Origin: Streptomyces vinaceus
GTDB lineage: Bacteria; Actinomycetota; Actinomycetes; Streptomycetales; Streptomycetaceae
Assembly (NCBI RefSeq): GCF_008704935.1
Contig: NZ_CP023692.1
Span: forward strand, 2,303,001-2,367,000
DNA length: 64,000 nt
Reading direction: 5' to 3'
This document shows, piece after piece, positions 31,658 to 39,637 of this stretch. The number at the start of each line of letters is the position of its first letter. The stretch's first letter is position 1. The notes under the pieces are model-generated. The model had not been told where the DNA came from, ran no database searches, and was given only the letters and a program-made list of their open reading frames with translations. The translations under genes and the position numbers were made by a program.

Positions 31658-32475
31658 ACCCGTTGGTGGAACTGGCCGGCGCCGGTTACGCGTACGAGGA
31701 CGGCCCGGCGGTCCTGGCCGGCGTGGACTTCGCCATCGCGCCGGACCGCGCGCTGGTCCTGCTGGGCCGCAACGGCAGTGGCAAGACCACGCTGATGCGG
31801 CTGCTGAGCGGGGGCCTGCGGCCCGGCCCGGGTTCGCTGCGCCTCGACGGGACGGCGGTCTCGTACGACCGGGCGGGGCTGACCCGCCTGCGCACGGCGG
31901 TGCAGCTGGTGGTCCAGGACCCGGACGACCAGCTGTTCGCGGCCTCGGTGGAACAGGACGTGTCCTTCGGCCCGATGAACCTGGGGCTGGCGGCGGACGA
32001 GGTGCGCGCCCGGGTGGACTCCGCGCTCGCCGCGCTGGACATCACGGCGCTGCGGGACCGCCCGACGCACCTGCTCTCGTACGGGCAGCGCAAGCGCGCG
32101 GCCATCGCGGGGGCGGTGGCGATGGCTCCGCGGGTGCTGATCCTGGACGAGCCGACGGCGGGCCTGGACCCGGACGGCCAGGAGCGCCTGCTGGACGTCT
32201 TGGCCCGGCTGCGCGCGGCCGGCACCACGGTGGTGATGGCCACGCACGACGTGGACCTGGCGGTCCGCTGGGCCGACGACGCGGCGGTGCTGACCCCGTC
32301 GGGCATCCGCACGGGCCCGGCTCAGACCCTGCTGTCGGACCCGGAGCTGCTGGCCGCCGCGGGCCTGCGCCAGGCCTGGTCCCCGGCGGTGGCTTCCTTC
32401 CTGCGCGCCCGCGCCCTCCTGGACCCGCACGCCCCGGGCCCGAAGACGCCGGAAGCCCTGACCGCCTGGCGGTGA
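31654..32475 (+). CDS. cbiO: Cobalt ECF transporter ATPase CbiO
   Basis: A 273-residue ABC ATPase with Walker A GRNGSGKTT, Q-loop VVQDPDDQLF (the PDDQLF form is typical of ECF ATPases), signature LSYGQRKRAAIAGA and Walker B LILDEPTAGLD. A single ATPase presumably homodimerises to power cobalt import for cobalamin synthesis. The GTG start overlaps the cbiQ stop (GTGA). Last gene of the operon; a PadR-type regulator follows 48 bp later. Confidence 0.95.
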   Translation: MNPLVELAGAGYAYEDGPAVLAGVDFAIAPDRALVLLGRNGSGKTTLMRLLSGGLRPGPGSLRLDGTAVSYDRAGLTRLRTAVQLVVQDPDDQLFAASVEQDVSFGPMNLGLAADEVRARVDSALAALDITALRDRPTHLLSYGQRKRAAIAGAVAMAPRVLILDEPTAGLDPDGQERLLDVLARLRAAGTTVVMATHDVDLAVRWADDAAVLTPSGIRTGPAQTLLSDPELLAAAGLRQAWSPAVASFLRARALLDPHAPGPKTPEALTAWR

Positions 32476-32523
32476 GGGCCTGCGGCGCGGCCCCCCGACC
32501 CCCCGCGTCCCTAGGATGGCCGC

Positions 32524-33060
32524 ATGTCGCTGCCGCACGCCATCCTCACCGCCCTGCTGGAGAAGCCCTCGTCGGGGCTGGAGCTGACGCGCCGGTTCGA
32601 CAAGTCGATCGGGTACTTCTGGTCCGCGACGCACCAGCAGATCTACCGCGAGCTCGGCCGGCTGGAGGAGGCCGGGCTGATCCGGGAGCTGCCCAGCGAG
32701 GTGCCCGTACGGGGGCAGAAGAAGCAGTACGAGGTGCTGGACGCCGGCAGTGCGGAGCTCGCGCGGTGGGTCGGCGAGAGCCAGGATCCGAAGGCCGTCC
32801 GGGATCCGCTGCTGCTGCGGATCCGGGCTGCGGCCGTCGTCGGCCCGCAGGGGCTCGCCGGGGAGCTGCGGCGCCATCTGGAGCTGCACCGGCGGCAGCT
32901 GGCGGTCTACGAGGCCATCGAGGAGAAGGACTTCCCGCCGGGGCGGGACTCCGACGAGGACCGGCTGCGCCGGCTCGTCCTGCACGGCGGCGTCGGGCTG
33001 GAGACGTTCTGGCTGCGCTGGCTGGAGGAGGCCCTGGCCGAGGTCGAGGACATGACCTGA
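32524..33060 (+). CDS. PadR family transcriptional regulator
   Basis: A 178-residue regulator with an N-terminal PadR winged helix (about 1-85; LTALLEKPSSGLELTRRF and QIYRELGRLEEAGLI) and a C-terminal PadR_C dimerisation helix (about 95-175, LHGGVGLETFWLRWLEEAL). This is the larger PadR subgroup, typically a repressor responding to small phenolic or antibiotic-like compounds. It could be read through from cbiO, but the spacer (CCTAGGATGGCCGCATG) resembles a leaderless or short-leader start. Targets are not evident. Confidence 0.88.
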   Translation: MSLPHAILTALLEKPSSGLELTRRFDKSIGYFWSATHQQIYRELGRLEEAGLIRELPSEVPVRGQKKQYEVLDAGSAELARWVGESQDPKAVRDPLLLRIRAAAVVGPQGLAGELRRHLELHRRQLAVYEAIEEKDFPPGRDSDEDRLRRLVLHGGVGLETFWLRWLEEALAEVEDMT

Positions 33061-33073
33061 CCCCGGGCGGACC

Positions 33074-33113
33074 GAAGCCCCCGACCGCCCGGCAGGGGGT
33101 GGTCGGGGGCTTC
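33074..33113. terminator. Bidirectional terminator between PadR and EF-hand genes
   Basis: A perfect 13-base stem pairs 33074-33086 with 33101-33113 around a 14-base loop. It lies between the convergent PadR and EF-hand genes, within 15 bases of both stops. Confidence 0.8.
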
Positions 33114-33124
33114 GCGTAGCCTGC

Positions 33125-33337
33125 TCACTTGTTCAGGGCGGCCCAGAACTCGTCGAAGCTCATGCGGCCGTCGCCGTTCGCGTCCTTGGCGGCGATCACG
33201 GCGTCCGCGACGGCGCCGGTGACGAACGCGTCGCCCATCGCCTTCATGGCCGCGCTGTACTCGTCCGCCGTGACGAAGCCGTCACCGTCCGCGTCGAACT
33301 TGCCGAACGTCGCCCGCGCGCTCTCGATGTCAGCCAC
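33125..33337 (-). CDS. Small two-EF-hand calcium-binding protein
   Basis: A 70-residue protein with two canonical 12-residue calcium loops: D15-E26 (DADGDGFVTADE) and D52-E63 (DANGDGRMSFDE), all ligand positions intact. Such 70-residue EF-hand proteins are known in Streptomyces (the Cab group, of which this looks like the CabB type) and are thought to buffer or sense Ca2+ during development. The GTG at 33337 follows AAGGGGTGGATCCC. Function beyond calcium binding is inference. Confidence 0.9.
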   Translation of the reverse strand: MADIESARATFGKFDADGDGFVTADEYSAAMKAMGDAFVTGAVADAVIAAKDANGDGRMSFDEFWAALNK

Positions 33338-33423
33338 TGGGATCCACCCCTTCTCGGTGCTTGTTGACCGGCCAAGGGTAGCGGCAGTCCCCGGCTGCTC
33401 CGTCCGGGGGGCGTCCGGACCGT

Positions 33424-34620
33424 CTAGCGGAAGATCCCCGTGTGGCCGAGCGAGTAGCGGCCCGGCTGGGGGTAGACGGCCAGGCCGTGGGGGCCGCCGC
33501 CCACCCGGATCTTGGCGAGCTGCTGCCCGGTCGTGGTGTCGATCGCGTAGACCTCCGAGTTGTAGCGGCCCGACAGCCACAGCACCTTGCCGTCGGCGGA
33601 GACGCCGCCCATGTCCGGGCTGCCGCCGTCCGGCAGCTCCCACTTCTTCGTCAGCTTGTTCTGCTTGAAGTCGAAGACGGAGATGCTGCCCTCGCCCCGG
33701 TTGGAGATGTACATCTCCCGGGAGTCGCGGCTCACGTACAGGCCGTGGGTGCCCTTCCCGGTGGGCAGCAGCTTGGGGATGTCGAACTTGTCCCCGCTGA
33801 GCACCCACATCCCGTCCGCCATCATGTCGGCGACGTAGAAGGTCTTCCCGTCCGGCGAGACCTTCACGTCCTGCGGCATCGCGCCCTCGAACGGCAGCTT
33901 CTGCTGGCCGACGACCTCCATCCTCTCGGTGTCGACCTTGAGGAGCTCGCCGGAGAACTCGCAGCTCACGATGAAGTAGCGGCCGTCCGCGGAGAAGTCC
34001 GCGTGGTTGACCCCGAAGCAGGTCACCGGGACCGTCTTCACCCGGTTCATCGTGTGCGGATCGCGGAAGACCAGCTCGCGGTCCATGGAGGCCATCACGA
34101 TGGCGTACTTGCCGTTCGGCGTGAAGTACAGGTTGTACGGGTCGTGCACCTCGACCGGCTCGCCCGCCTCGCCGGTGGCCGGGTTGATCGGGGTGAGCGT
34201 GTGGCCGCGGTTGTTGTTGACCCACAGGGTCTTCATGTCCCAGGACGGCACGACGTGCTGGGGCTGGATCCCGACCGGGATGGTGTCGATGACCTTGTAC
34301 GTCTTCGGGTCGATGACGGACACCGTGTTGGAGGTGGTGTTCGGCACGTAGACGCGCGACGGGAAGTCCTTGACCAGCGGGGAGAGGTTGTTCGGCCGGT
34401 CGGCCGCGTAGACGTCCTTCGGGTCGAGGAGCGGCGGCATGCCGGCCAGGCCGGGTGGTACGGCCGGGACGGCCTTGACGGGCGCGGGCTGCCGGGCCGC
34501 GGCCGCGGAGCCGAGCGCCCCGGCGGGCTCCTTGTCGGCCGATCCGCAGCCGGCCAGGGCGGCGAGGACCAGACCGGCGAGCAGCGCGGTGGCCTTCCGG
34601 GGAAGGCGGGTGGTCGTCAT
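33424..34620 (-). CDS. YncE-like beta-propeller lipoprotein
   Basis: A 398-residue lipoprotein: signal peptide with lipobox LAALAGC (Cys26), then a seven-bladed YVTN/YncE-type propeller built from repeats such as YVPNTTSNTVSVIDPKT, of which SNTVSVID is the core, and NRGEGSISVFD. Proteins of this group act as extracytoplasmic binding platforms and some are linked to metal or cell-wall functions. The ATG at 34620 overlaps the stop of the deacetylase-like gene (ATGA, 34617-34620), so both lipoproteins are made together and are likely to act together outside the membrane. Confidence 0.87.
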   Translation of the reverse strand: MTTTRLPRKATALLAGLVLAALAGCGSADKEPAGALGSAAAARQPAPVKAVPAVPPGLAGMPPLLDPKDVYAADRPNNLSPLVKDFPSRVYVPNTTSNTVSVIDPKTYKVIDTIPVGIQPQHVVPSWDMKTLWVNNNRGHTLTPINPATGEAGEPVEVHDPYNLYFTPNGKYAIVMASMDRELVFRDPHTMNRVKTVPVTCFGVNHADFSADGRYFIVSCEFSGELLKVDTERMEVVGQQKLPFEGAMPQDVKVSPDGKTFYVADMMADGMWVLSGDKFDIPKLLPTGKGTHGLYVSRDSREMYISNRGEGSISVFDFKQNKLTKKWELPDGGSPDMGGVSADGKVLWLSGRYNSEVYAIDTTTGQQLAKIRVGGGPHGLAVYPQPGRYSLGHTGIFR

Positions 34621-35396
34621 GAGGTCAGCAGCTCCGTGGTGGTCACCGCGCGCAGCTTGCGGCGCGCGAGTTCTTCGAGGAGGGGCGGCATCGCGTCGAC
34701 CGTGTCCGCGTAGCCGAAGTGCAGGCTCACCACCGATCCGCCGTGGATCGTCCCGGTGACGGTGCGGATGACGGCCGCGGCGCCGGGAGAGGTGAAGTCG
34801 AGGGAGTCCACGTCGTACGAGAGGACGTGCGGGTAGCCCGCCCGCCGGGCCAGCTCCTTGACCAGCGGGGTGGCGTACTGGGTCTGGGAGGGCCGGAACC
34901 AGGTGCCGATGGAGCCGGTGAGCCGCTTGAGCCGCTGGGCGCAGCCGGTGATCTCGGCGTAGGCCTCCGCCTCCGGCATGTCGTTGATCGCGAGGTGGCG
35001 CTGGGTGTGGTTGCCGAGTTCGTGGCCGCCGTCGAGCACCCGGCGGGCCATGTCCGGGTGGGCGTCGAGCCAGCTGCCGATCGCCAGTACGGTGACCCGC
35101 GCGCCCGCCCTCTCGGCCTCGCTCAGTACGGCCCGGGCGATGGCGGGGTCCCCGTTGCCGTGGAAGGTGAGGGCGACGCGGGGGCGGTCGCGCGGACCGT
35201 GCGCGATCTCGTCGGGCTGGTCGGGGAACCGGCGCGGGGCGGCCGCGGCCCGGACGGGGGCGGGTGTGGCCGAGGCGGGCTCGGCGGGCGGGCCGGCGGG
35301 CGTACGGGAGCCCGTGCCGCAGGCGGCGGTGAGGGCGCCGACGGCGGCCGCGGCCCCGGCACGGAGGGCGGATCGGCGGTCCGGGTAGCAGAGCAC
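34617..35396 (-). CDS. Polysaccharide deacetylase-like lipoprotein with altered first catalytic motif
   Basis: A 259-residue NodB-fold protein. The start GTG at 35396 gives an export signal with RRSALRAG and lipobox LTAAC (Cys26). Motif 2 is intact (H130 and H134 in GNHTQRH). Motif 1, normally TFDDG with the catalytic base and a metal-binding Asp, reads TFHGNGD (77-83), so the usual base position is His. Motif 3 is FRPSQTQ rather than RxPxG. It may be a divergent hydrolase or a non-catalytic binder. Coupled to the propeller gene downstream. Confidence 0.82.
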   Translation of the reverse strand: MLCYPDRRSALRAGAAAAVGALTAACGTGSRTPAGPPAEPASATPAPVRAAAAPRRFPDQPDEIAHGPRDRPRVALTFHGNGDPAIARAVLSEAERAGARVTVLAIGSWLDAHPDMARRVLDGGHELGNHTQRHLAINDMPEAEAYAEITGCAQRLKRLTGSIGTWFRPSQTQYATPLVKELARRAGYPHVLSYDVDSLDFTSPGAAAVIRTVTGTIHGGSVVSLHFGYADTVDAMPPLLEELARRKLRAVTTTELLTS

Positions 35397-35538
35397 CTGC
35401 CCATTTAAGGGGCGAACAGCGCAGAAGATAACGATTGACCCATTCCGGGACCTTCGCCGGAGTGCACCCGGACGAGGGAGCGTCCGGCATTCGATCAATG
35501 AATCACACGGGTCGATGGATAGTTATTCATTGATTGCG

Positions 35539-35555
35539 AGGTGAGTGGCTCACCT
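35539..35555. promoter_or_regulatory. AGGTGAG-N3-CTCACCT dyad, iron-box-like
   Basis: A perfect 7-base inverted repeat with a 3-base centre, followed by a further CACCTAGG. The sequence AGGT...GGCTCACCT resembles the DtxR/DmdR iron-box half sites of Streptomyces but with a different centre spacing. It lies about 145 bases upstream of the deacetylase-like gene. The identity of the binding protein is uncertain. Confidence 0.35.
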
Positions 35556-35684
35556 CACCTAGGATTTAGTCCGAAACTCTGAGTATTTGCACACTTATGT
35601 CCAGGTTGGGACTTTTGGCGTTTGGTCGCCCGTCTGCCATAGTCGGAATCACGGCTTCCCCATTGACCCGAGCGAAGTCGCCAC

Positions 35685-35715
35685 GCCGAGGATCACACCC
35701 CCTTCGATCCTCGGC
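35685..35715 (-). terminator. Hairpin downstream of the ATP-binding regulator gene
   Basis: GCCGAGGATC (35685-35694) pairs perfectly with GATCCTCGGC (35706-35715), loop 11 bases. It lies about 100 bases past the stop of the minus-strand ATP-binding gene. Confidence 0.5.
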
Positions 35716-35812
35716 GCACCCATGGAGCCCCCACGACGCCCCACCACGGCGACCGGGGGCTTCAGGCTTTCCACCACGGACTTCGCGGGGGCCGCGGGCC
35801 CGGCGGGTGCGG

Positions 35813-36316
35813 TCAGCGGTCGGCCACCCTCATCTCGAACCAGGTGAACTTGCCCCGGGGCAGCAGGTCGGCGCCCCAGCGGTCGGAGAGCTTGTCGACG
35901 AGGAAGAGCCCCCGCCCGGTGGTGTCCAGCTCGTGGACCGGCATCAGGCAGGGCAGACCGCGCGAGGGGTCGCGCACCTCGACCCGGATCCAGCCCCGCC
36001 GCCGGTGCATCCGTAAGCCGAACGACCGGGCGCCGGTATGGCGCACCGCGTTGCCGACGAGCTCGGAGACCAGCAGGACGGTGTGCTCGGACACCTGCGG
36101 GGAGAAGCCCCAGAACCGGATCACCACGTAGCGGGCGAGACGGCGTGCGGTGCTCGCCGACTCCGGCATGGACGGCAGGTTCACTTCCGCCACAGCCGGA
36201 TTCCCGTACAACTCCAGTGCCTTGAGACCCTGTTCGTCCTCAAGAGCCGCCGTCAGCCGCACGGCGGAAGCGCTGCTGCGCTGCCGCGGCTGTTCCACAC
36301 CCTCCAGGCCCGCCAT
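35813..36316 (-). CDS. Anti-sigma-factor-like ATP-binding protein (HATPase_c)
   Basis: A 167-residue protein with a GHKL ATPase domain of the RsbW/SpoIIAB type: N-box LLVSELVGNAVRHTG and G-box-like TTGRGLFLVDKLSDRWG. No transmembrane or sensor domain. Streptomyces has many such proteins, which bind sigma factors or anti-anti-sigma partners; the partner is not adjacent here. The ATG at 36316 has a weak ribosome site, and a start at 36370 is possible. Two residues often required for kinase activity cannot be judged by eye. Confidence 0.85.
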   Translation of the reverse strand: MAGLEGVEQPRQRSSASAVRLTAALEDEQGLKALELYGNPAVAEVNLPSMPESASTARRLARYVVIRFWGFSPQVSEHTVLLVSELVGNAVRHTGARSFGLRMHRRRGWIRVEVRDPSRGLPCLMPVHELDTTGRGLFLVDKLSDRWGADLLPRGKFTWFEMRVADR

Positions 36317-36365
36317 GAACCCATCATGGACGGCCGATGCGCCCGTCCGGGCCGTTCCGCAGGAA

Positions 36366-36401
36366 AACACCCCCCGGAATCATTGATTCCAAGGGGGCGT
36401 T
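36366..36401 (-). terminator. Hairpin between enoyl-CoA hydratase and ATP-binding genes
   Basis: GGAATCATTGATTCC (36376-36390) is a perfect 15-base palindrome. It is extended by CACCCCC/GGGGGCG-type pairing over 36366-36401. It sits about 160 bases past the stop of the minus-strand enoyl-CoA hydratase gene, and could terminate that transcript or act in the leader of the next gene. Confidence 0.5.
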
Positions 36402-36559
36402 CCGTCATATGCGCGAGGCAACCGGACGCTCGTGGGACCACCCTGATCTGCGGTGACCCACCGCGCGCGGAAGATCACCGGGAGTGGATCTCCGCCGGTT
36501 CTTAAGGCTGGCTTAAGGCCTGGCTAATCCACCCCTAGGGAGGACCAGCCGCTTTCCGG

Positions 36560-37327
36560 CTAGACGAACTTCGCCTTGCCCGGGCCCTCTTCGACGAAGC
36601 TGCGCATACCGCGCTCCCGGTCCTCGGTGGCGAACAGGCCCGCGAACCAGTTGCGTTCGATGGTCAGGCCGGTGTCGATGTCCGCCTCCAGGCCCGCGTC
36701 CACGCACTCCTTGGCGGCGCGCAGCGCGATCGCCGGACCCTGGGCCAGCTTGGCGGCCCAGGCGTGCGCCTGCTCGTACACCTCGGCGGCGGGCACGACC
36801 CGGTCCACGAGGCCGAGGGCCAGGGCCTCGTCCGCCTTGACCATGCGGCCCGTGAAGATGAGGTCCTTGGCCTTGGACGGGCCGATCAGCCGGGACAGCC
36901 GCTGGGTGCCGCCGGCTCCCGGGATCAGGCCCAGCAGGATCTCGGGCTGGCCGAGCTTCGCGTTGTCTGCGGCGATCCGGTAGTCGGCGCACAGTGCGAG
37001 CTCGCAGCCCCCGCCGAGGGCGTAGCCGGTGACGGCGGCGACGACCGGCTTGGGGATCCGCGCCACGGCGGTGAACGCGTCCTGGAGCGCACGGGACCGG
37101 GCGACCATCGCCGCGTGGTCCATCGTCTGCATCTCCTTGATGTCCGCGCCCGCCGCGAACACCTTCTCACCGCCGTAGATGATCACCGCGCGCACGTCGG
37201 CGCGGTCGGTGGCCTCCACCGCGAGCTCGCGCAGCCGGTCCTGGGTGGCGATGTCCAGGGCGTTCATGGGCGGCCGGTCCAGGCGGAGGGTGCCGACGCC
37301 TTCGGAGACTTCGAGAGAGAGGGTCAT
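36560..37327 (-). CDS. Enoyl-CoA hydratase/isomerase family protein
   Basis: A 255-residue crotonase-fold protein that hydrates trans-2-enoyl-CoA in fatty-acid beta-oxidation or related pathways. The oxyanion-hole motifs are FAAGADIKEM and ALGGGCELAL. Catalytic glutamates are expected in GGCELAL and in QPEILLGLIPGAGG, and both are present, which favours a true hydratase. The ATG at 37327 is the first in frame. It stands alone between other genes, so the pathway is not given by context. Confidence 0.92.
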   Translation of the reverse strand: MTLSLEVSEGVGTLRLDRPPMNALDIATQDRLRELAVEATDRADVRAVIIYGGEKVFAAGADIKEMQTMDHAAMVARSRALQDAFTAVARIPKPVVAAVTGYALGGGCELALCADYRIAADNAKLGQPEILLGLIPGAGGTQRLSRLIGPSKAKDLIFTGRMVKADEALALGLVDRVVPAAEVYEQAHAWAAKLAQGPAIALRAAKECVDAGLEADIDTGLTIERNWFAGLFATEDRERGMRSFVEEGPGKAKFV

Positions 37328-37355
37328 ACGCGAAGGTTAGCGGCGGTTAACGGGA

Positions 37356-37392
37356 AGTGGCCCGGTGCTGTGGGTCACAGCACCGGGCCACT
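37356..37392 (-). terminator. Long hairpin terminator after the first L,D-transpeptidase gene
   Basis: A perfect 17-base stem pairs 37356-37372 with 37376-37392 around a 3-base loop, 20 bases past the stop of the L,D-transpeptidase gene. It ends the four-gene envelope block. Confidence 0.85.
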
Positions 37393-37412
37393 CGACTACG
37401 CGCGGGGGAGGA

Positions 37413-38642
37413 CTACTTGATCCACTCCGCCCAGTCCATGTTCCAGCCGTTGAGGCCGTTGTCCGGGGCGATCTGCTTGTCCTTGGAGTTCTTCACGATG
37501 ACGACGTCGCCGATGAGCGACTCGTTGAAGAACCAGGCGGCGGGCTGGTTGCCGTCTCCCGCGCCGCGGACGTCCTTGAGGCCCACGCAGCCGTGGCTGA
37601 CGTTCTCGGAGCCGAACGTGCCGGAGGAGGCCCAGTAGTTGCCGTGGACGAAGGTGCCCGACTGCGACAGGCGCATGGCGTGCGGGACGTCGGAGATGTC
37701 GTACTCGCCGCCGAAGCCGACGGTCGCGCCGTTCATCCGGGTCACCTTGTACTTCTCGCTGATGACCATCTGACCGTTGTACGTGGTCGTCGACGGGGCG
37801 CCCGCGGTGATCGGGAGGTTCTTGAGCACCTGGCCGTCACGGACGACCTGCATCGTGTGCTCGCTCGCGTCGACCGTGGAGACCTGCGAGCGGCCGATGG
37901 TGAAGGTGACGGTGCGGGTCTGCTTGCCGTAGACGCCGGGGCGGCCTTCGACCCCGTCGAGGGCGATCTTCACGGTGACCTTGGTACCCGCGGCCCAGTA
38001 CTTCTCGGGGCGGAAGTCGAGGCGGTCGTTGCCGAACCAGTGGCCCTCGACCGGCACGGAGGGCTCGGCCGTCACCGTGATGGCCTTCTCGACGGCCTCG
38101 GTGTTGGTGATGCCGCGGGTGAAGTTGAACGACACCGGCATGCCCACGCCGACGGTCTCGCCGTCCTCGGGCGTGTAGTGGCCGACGAAGGTGTTGGTCG
38201 GGGTCAGGGTCGTGAAGGTGGTGTCCTTGGCGGACTCCCGGCCGGCCTCGTCCTTGGCGACCGCGTGCACCTTGTACTCGGTGGCGGCGGCCAGGTTGCG
38301 GGCGGGCTCCCAGCTCGCACCGTCATCGGCCAGCTTGCCGTCGACGGCGTTGCCCTTGGTGTCGGCGACGGTCACCGTGGTGAGCTTGCCGCCGGTGCTG
38401 GTTATCTTCAGGATGCCGCTGGTGGCGACCTCCTTGGCACCGTCGTCCGGCTTCACGTTGACGACGGCCTTGGACGCCTCGGTACCGGTCTTGCCGCCGC
38501 CACCGCCGCCGCCGTTGTCGCCGCCTCCCCCACCCGTGTTGCCGCCTCCGCTGCACGCGCTGGTGAGCAGCAGCGCCGCTCCGAGCAGGAGGGCCGGCAG
38601 GCCGGTGCGGCGGGCGCGGCCGCGTATCGGCTGCAGGTTCAC
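37413..38642 (-). CDS. L,D-transpeptidase lipoprotein, Ig-like plus YkuD (paralogue A)
   Basis: A 409-residue lipoprotein that makes 3-3 (mDAP-mDAP) cross-links in peptidoglycan. Lipobox cysteine C30 (LTSAC) is followed by a Gly/Asn-rich linker, two Ig-like domains and a YkuD domain with catalytic C352 in SHGC and the upstream HGNYW histidine. The GTG at 38642 is chosen over the ATG at 38657 because GGGGAGAAGAAGA sits just before it, and because it gives exactly the length of its paralogue at 41982. Last gene of the envelope block before a strong terminator. Confidence 0.92.
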   Translation of the reverse strand: MNLQPIRGRARRTGLPALLLGAALLLTSACSGGGNTGGGGGDNGGGGGGGKTGTEASKAVVNVKPDDGAKEVATSGILKITSTGGKLTTVTVADTKGNAVDGKLADDGASWEPARNLAAATEYKVHAVAKDEAGRESAKDTTFTTLTPTNTFVGHYTPEDGETVGVGMPVSFNFTRGITNTEAVEKAITVTAEPSVPVEGHWFGNDRLDFRPEKYWAAGTKVTVKIALDGVEGRPGVYGKQTRTVTFTIGRSQVSTVDASEHTMQVVRDGQVLKNLPITAGAPSTTTYNGQMVISEKYKVTRMNGATVGFGGEYDISDVPHAMRLSQSGTFVHGNYWASSGTFGSENVSHGCVGLKDVRGAGDGNQPAAWFFNESLIGDVVIVKNSKDKQIAPDNGLNGWNMDWAEWIK

Positions 38643-38781
38643 TCTTCTTCTCCCCATGTCCCCCGCGCGCGGACAGTCGCGCGCATGTCGACAGGAAATC
38701 ACACGGGGGGATCACGAAGAGAAACGGTCTTGTCACCGTTCCGTCCCAAGAGGGGGGAAGGACCGGCGGGCCGGGCCGGCG

Positions 38782-39510
38782 TCAGTCCTCCGTACCGGGT
38801 TTGGTGCCCCAGACGTAGACGGCGTCGCCCTCCTCCAGCAGGTTCCACAGGCGTTCGGCGTCCGGGACGGAGAGGTTGACGCAGCCGGCCGAACCGCCGT
38901 GCGCGTAGAGGTCGCCGGGGCGGCCGTGCAGGGCCTGCCCCCCGTCGAAGAACTGGGCGTACGGCATGGGGGCGTTGTCGTACAGCGTGGACACGTGGTC
39001 CTTGCTGCGCCAGTAGATCTCGTGCCAGCCCGGGCGGGTCTCCTGGTCGTCGCGGCCGGTGCGGACGGGCACGGGCGGGAAGACGACGCCGCTGCCGCGC
39101 TGCACCCACAGCAGCTGCCGGTCGAGGTCCACGCAGGTCACCCGGCCGGTGCGGACGGGGCAGTCCCCGGCGGCGTTGGGCTCGGCGCGGGCGGCCACCG
39201 CCACCATCGTGCGGTAGGTGGCGAGGCCCGGGTAACCGTCGGCGGGGGTGATGCCGTTGGCGCTCTGGAAGGCGCGGACGGCAGCGCAGTCCGCCGGGGA
39301 CTGCGTCCCGTCCACCGGGCGCCCGAGGTGGGCCTCCAGCTCGCGCTGGTAGGGCCCGGTTCCGGCGGTGCACGCGGGCTCGGGGGCGGCCGCCGCGGCC
39401 GCGTGGGCCGGGACCGGCGCGCAGAGCGCGAGTACGGCGGCGGCCAAGGCGGCCGCGGCCGCGCCGCGTATCGCGGACGGGGGTACGGATGCGCCTGCGG
39501 TGACGGTCAT
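38782..39510 (-). CDS. Secreted YkuD-type L,D-transpeptidase, short form
   Basis: A 242-residue exported protein: signal peptide to about residue 38 (Ala-rich), a small peptidoglycan-binding-like segment (about 50-95; LGRPVDGTQSPADCAAVRAFQ core) and a YkuD domain with LYDNAPMPYAQFFDGG and the catalytic AHGGSAGCVNL. Unlike its neighbours it has no lipobox or Ig-like domains. Its cysteines suggest disulfides. It lies between the SpaA-repeat protein and paralogue A, all on the minus strand with gaps of about 130 bp. Confidence 0.87.
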   Translation of the reverse strand: MTVTAGASVPPSAIRGAAAAALAAAVLALCAPVPAHAAAAAAPEPACTAGTGPYQRELEAHLGRPVDGTQSPADCAAVRAFQSANGITPADGYPGLATYRTMVAVAARAEPNAAGDCPVRTGRVTCVDLDRQLLWVQRGSGVVFPPVPVRTGRDDQETRPGWHEIYWRSKDHVSTLYDNAPMPYAQFFDGGQALHGRPGDLYAHGGSAGCVNLSVPDAERLWNLLEEGDAVYVWGTKPGTED

Positions 39511-39637
39511 ACGGGCCTCCTCGGGCCCGCTGGCCGGGCCGCCGGGGCCCAGCCAACCCCGAGCGGGCCGGGGCCGCCTGCGCGGGTGCGCCGGCGGGGT
39601 GAGCGGGTCACCTCACCGGCGCAGCCGCGGGGGCGGA

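Larger units (their letters stand above)
35397..35812. other. AT-richer regulatory region between deacetylase-like and ATPase genes
   Basis: This 416-bp spacer is the most AT-rich part of the window. It contains the deacetylase-gene promoter region, a 9-base dyad TCAATGAAT (35495-35503)/ATTCATTGA (35525-35533), an adjacent AGGTGAG/CTCACCT dyad, and a hairpin at 35685-35715. Plus-strand frames (for example from 35587) have no domain or coding bias and are crossed by the hairpin, so I do not call a gene. Confidence 0.55.

Noticed and set aside
35587..35847. Plus-strand frames of 86-139 residues in the AT-richer spacer
   Set aside because: No domain or codon bias; a terminator-like hairpin at 35685-35715 lies within them and they run into the antisense of the ATP-binding gene.
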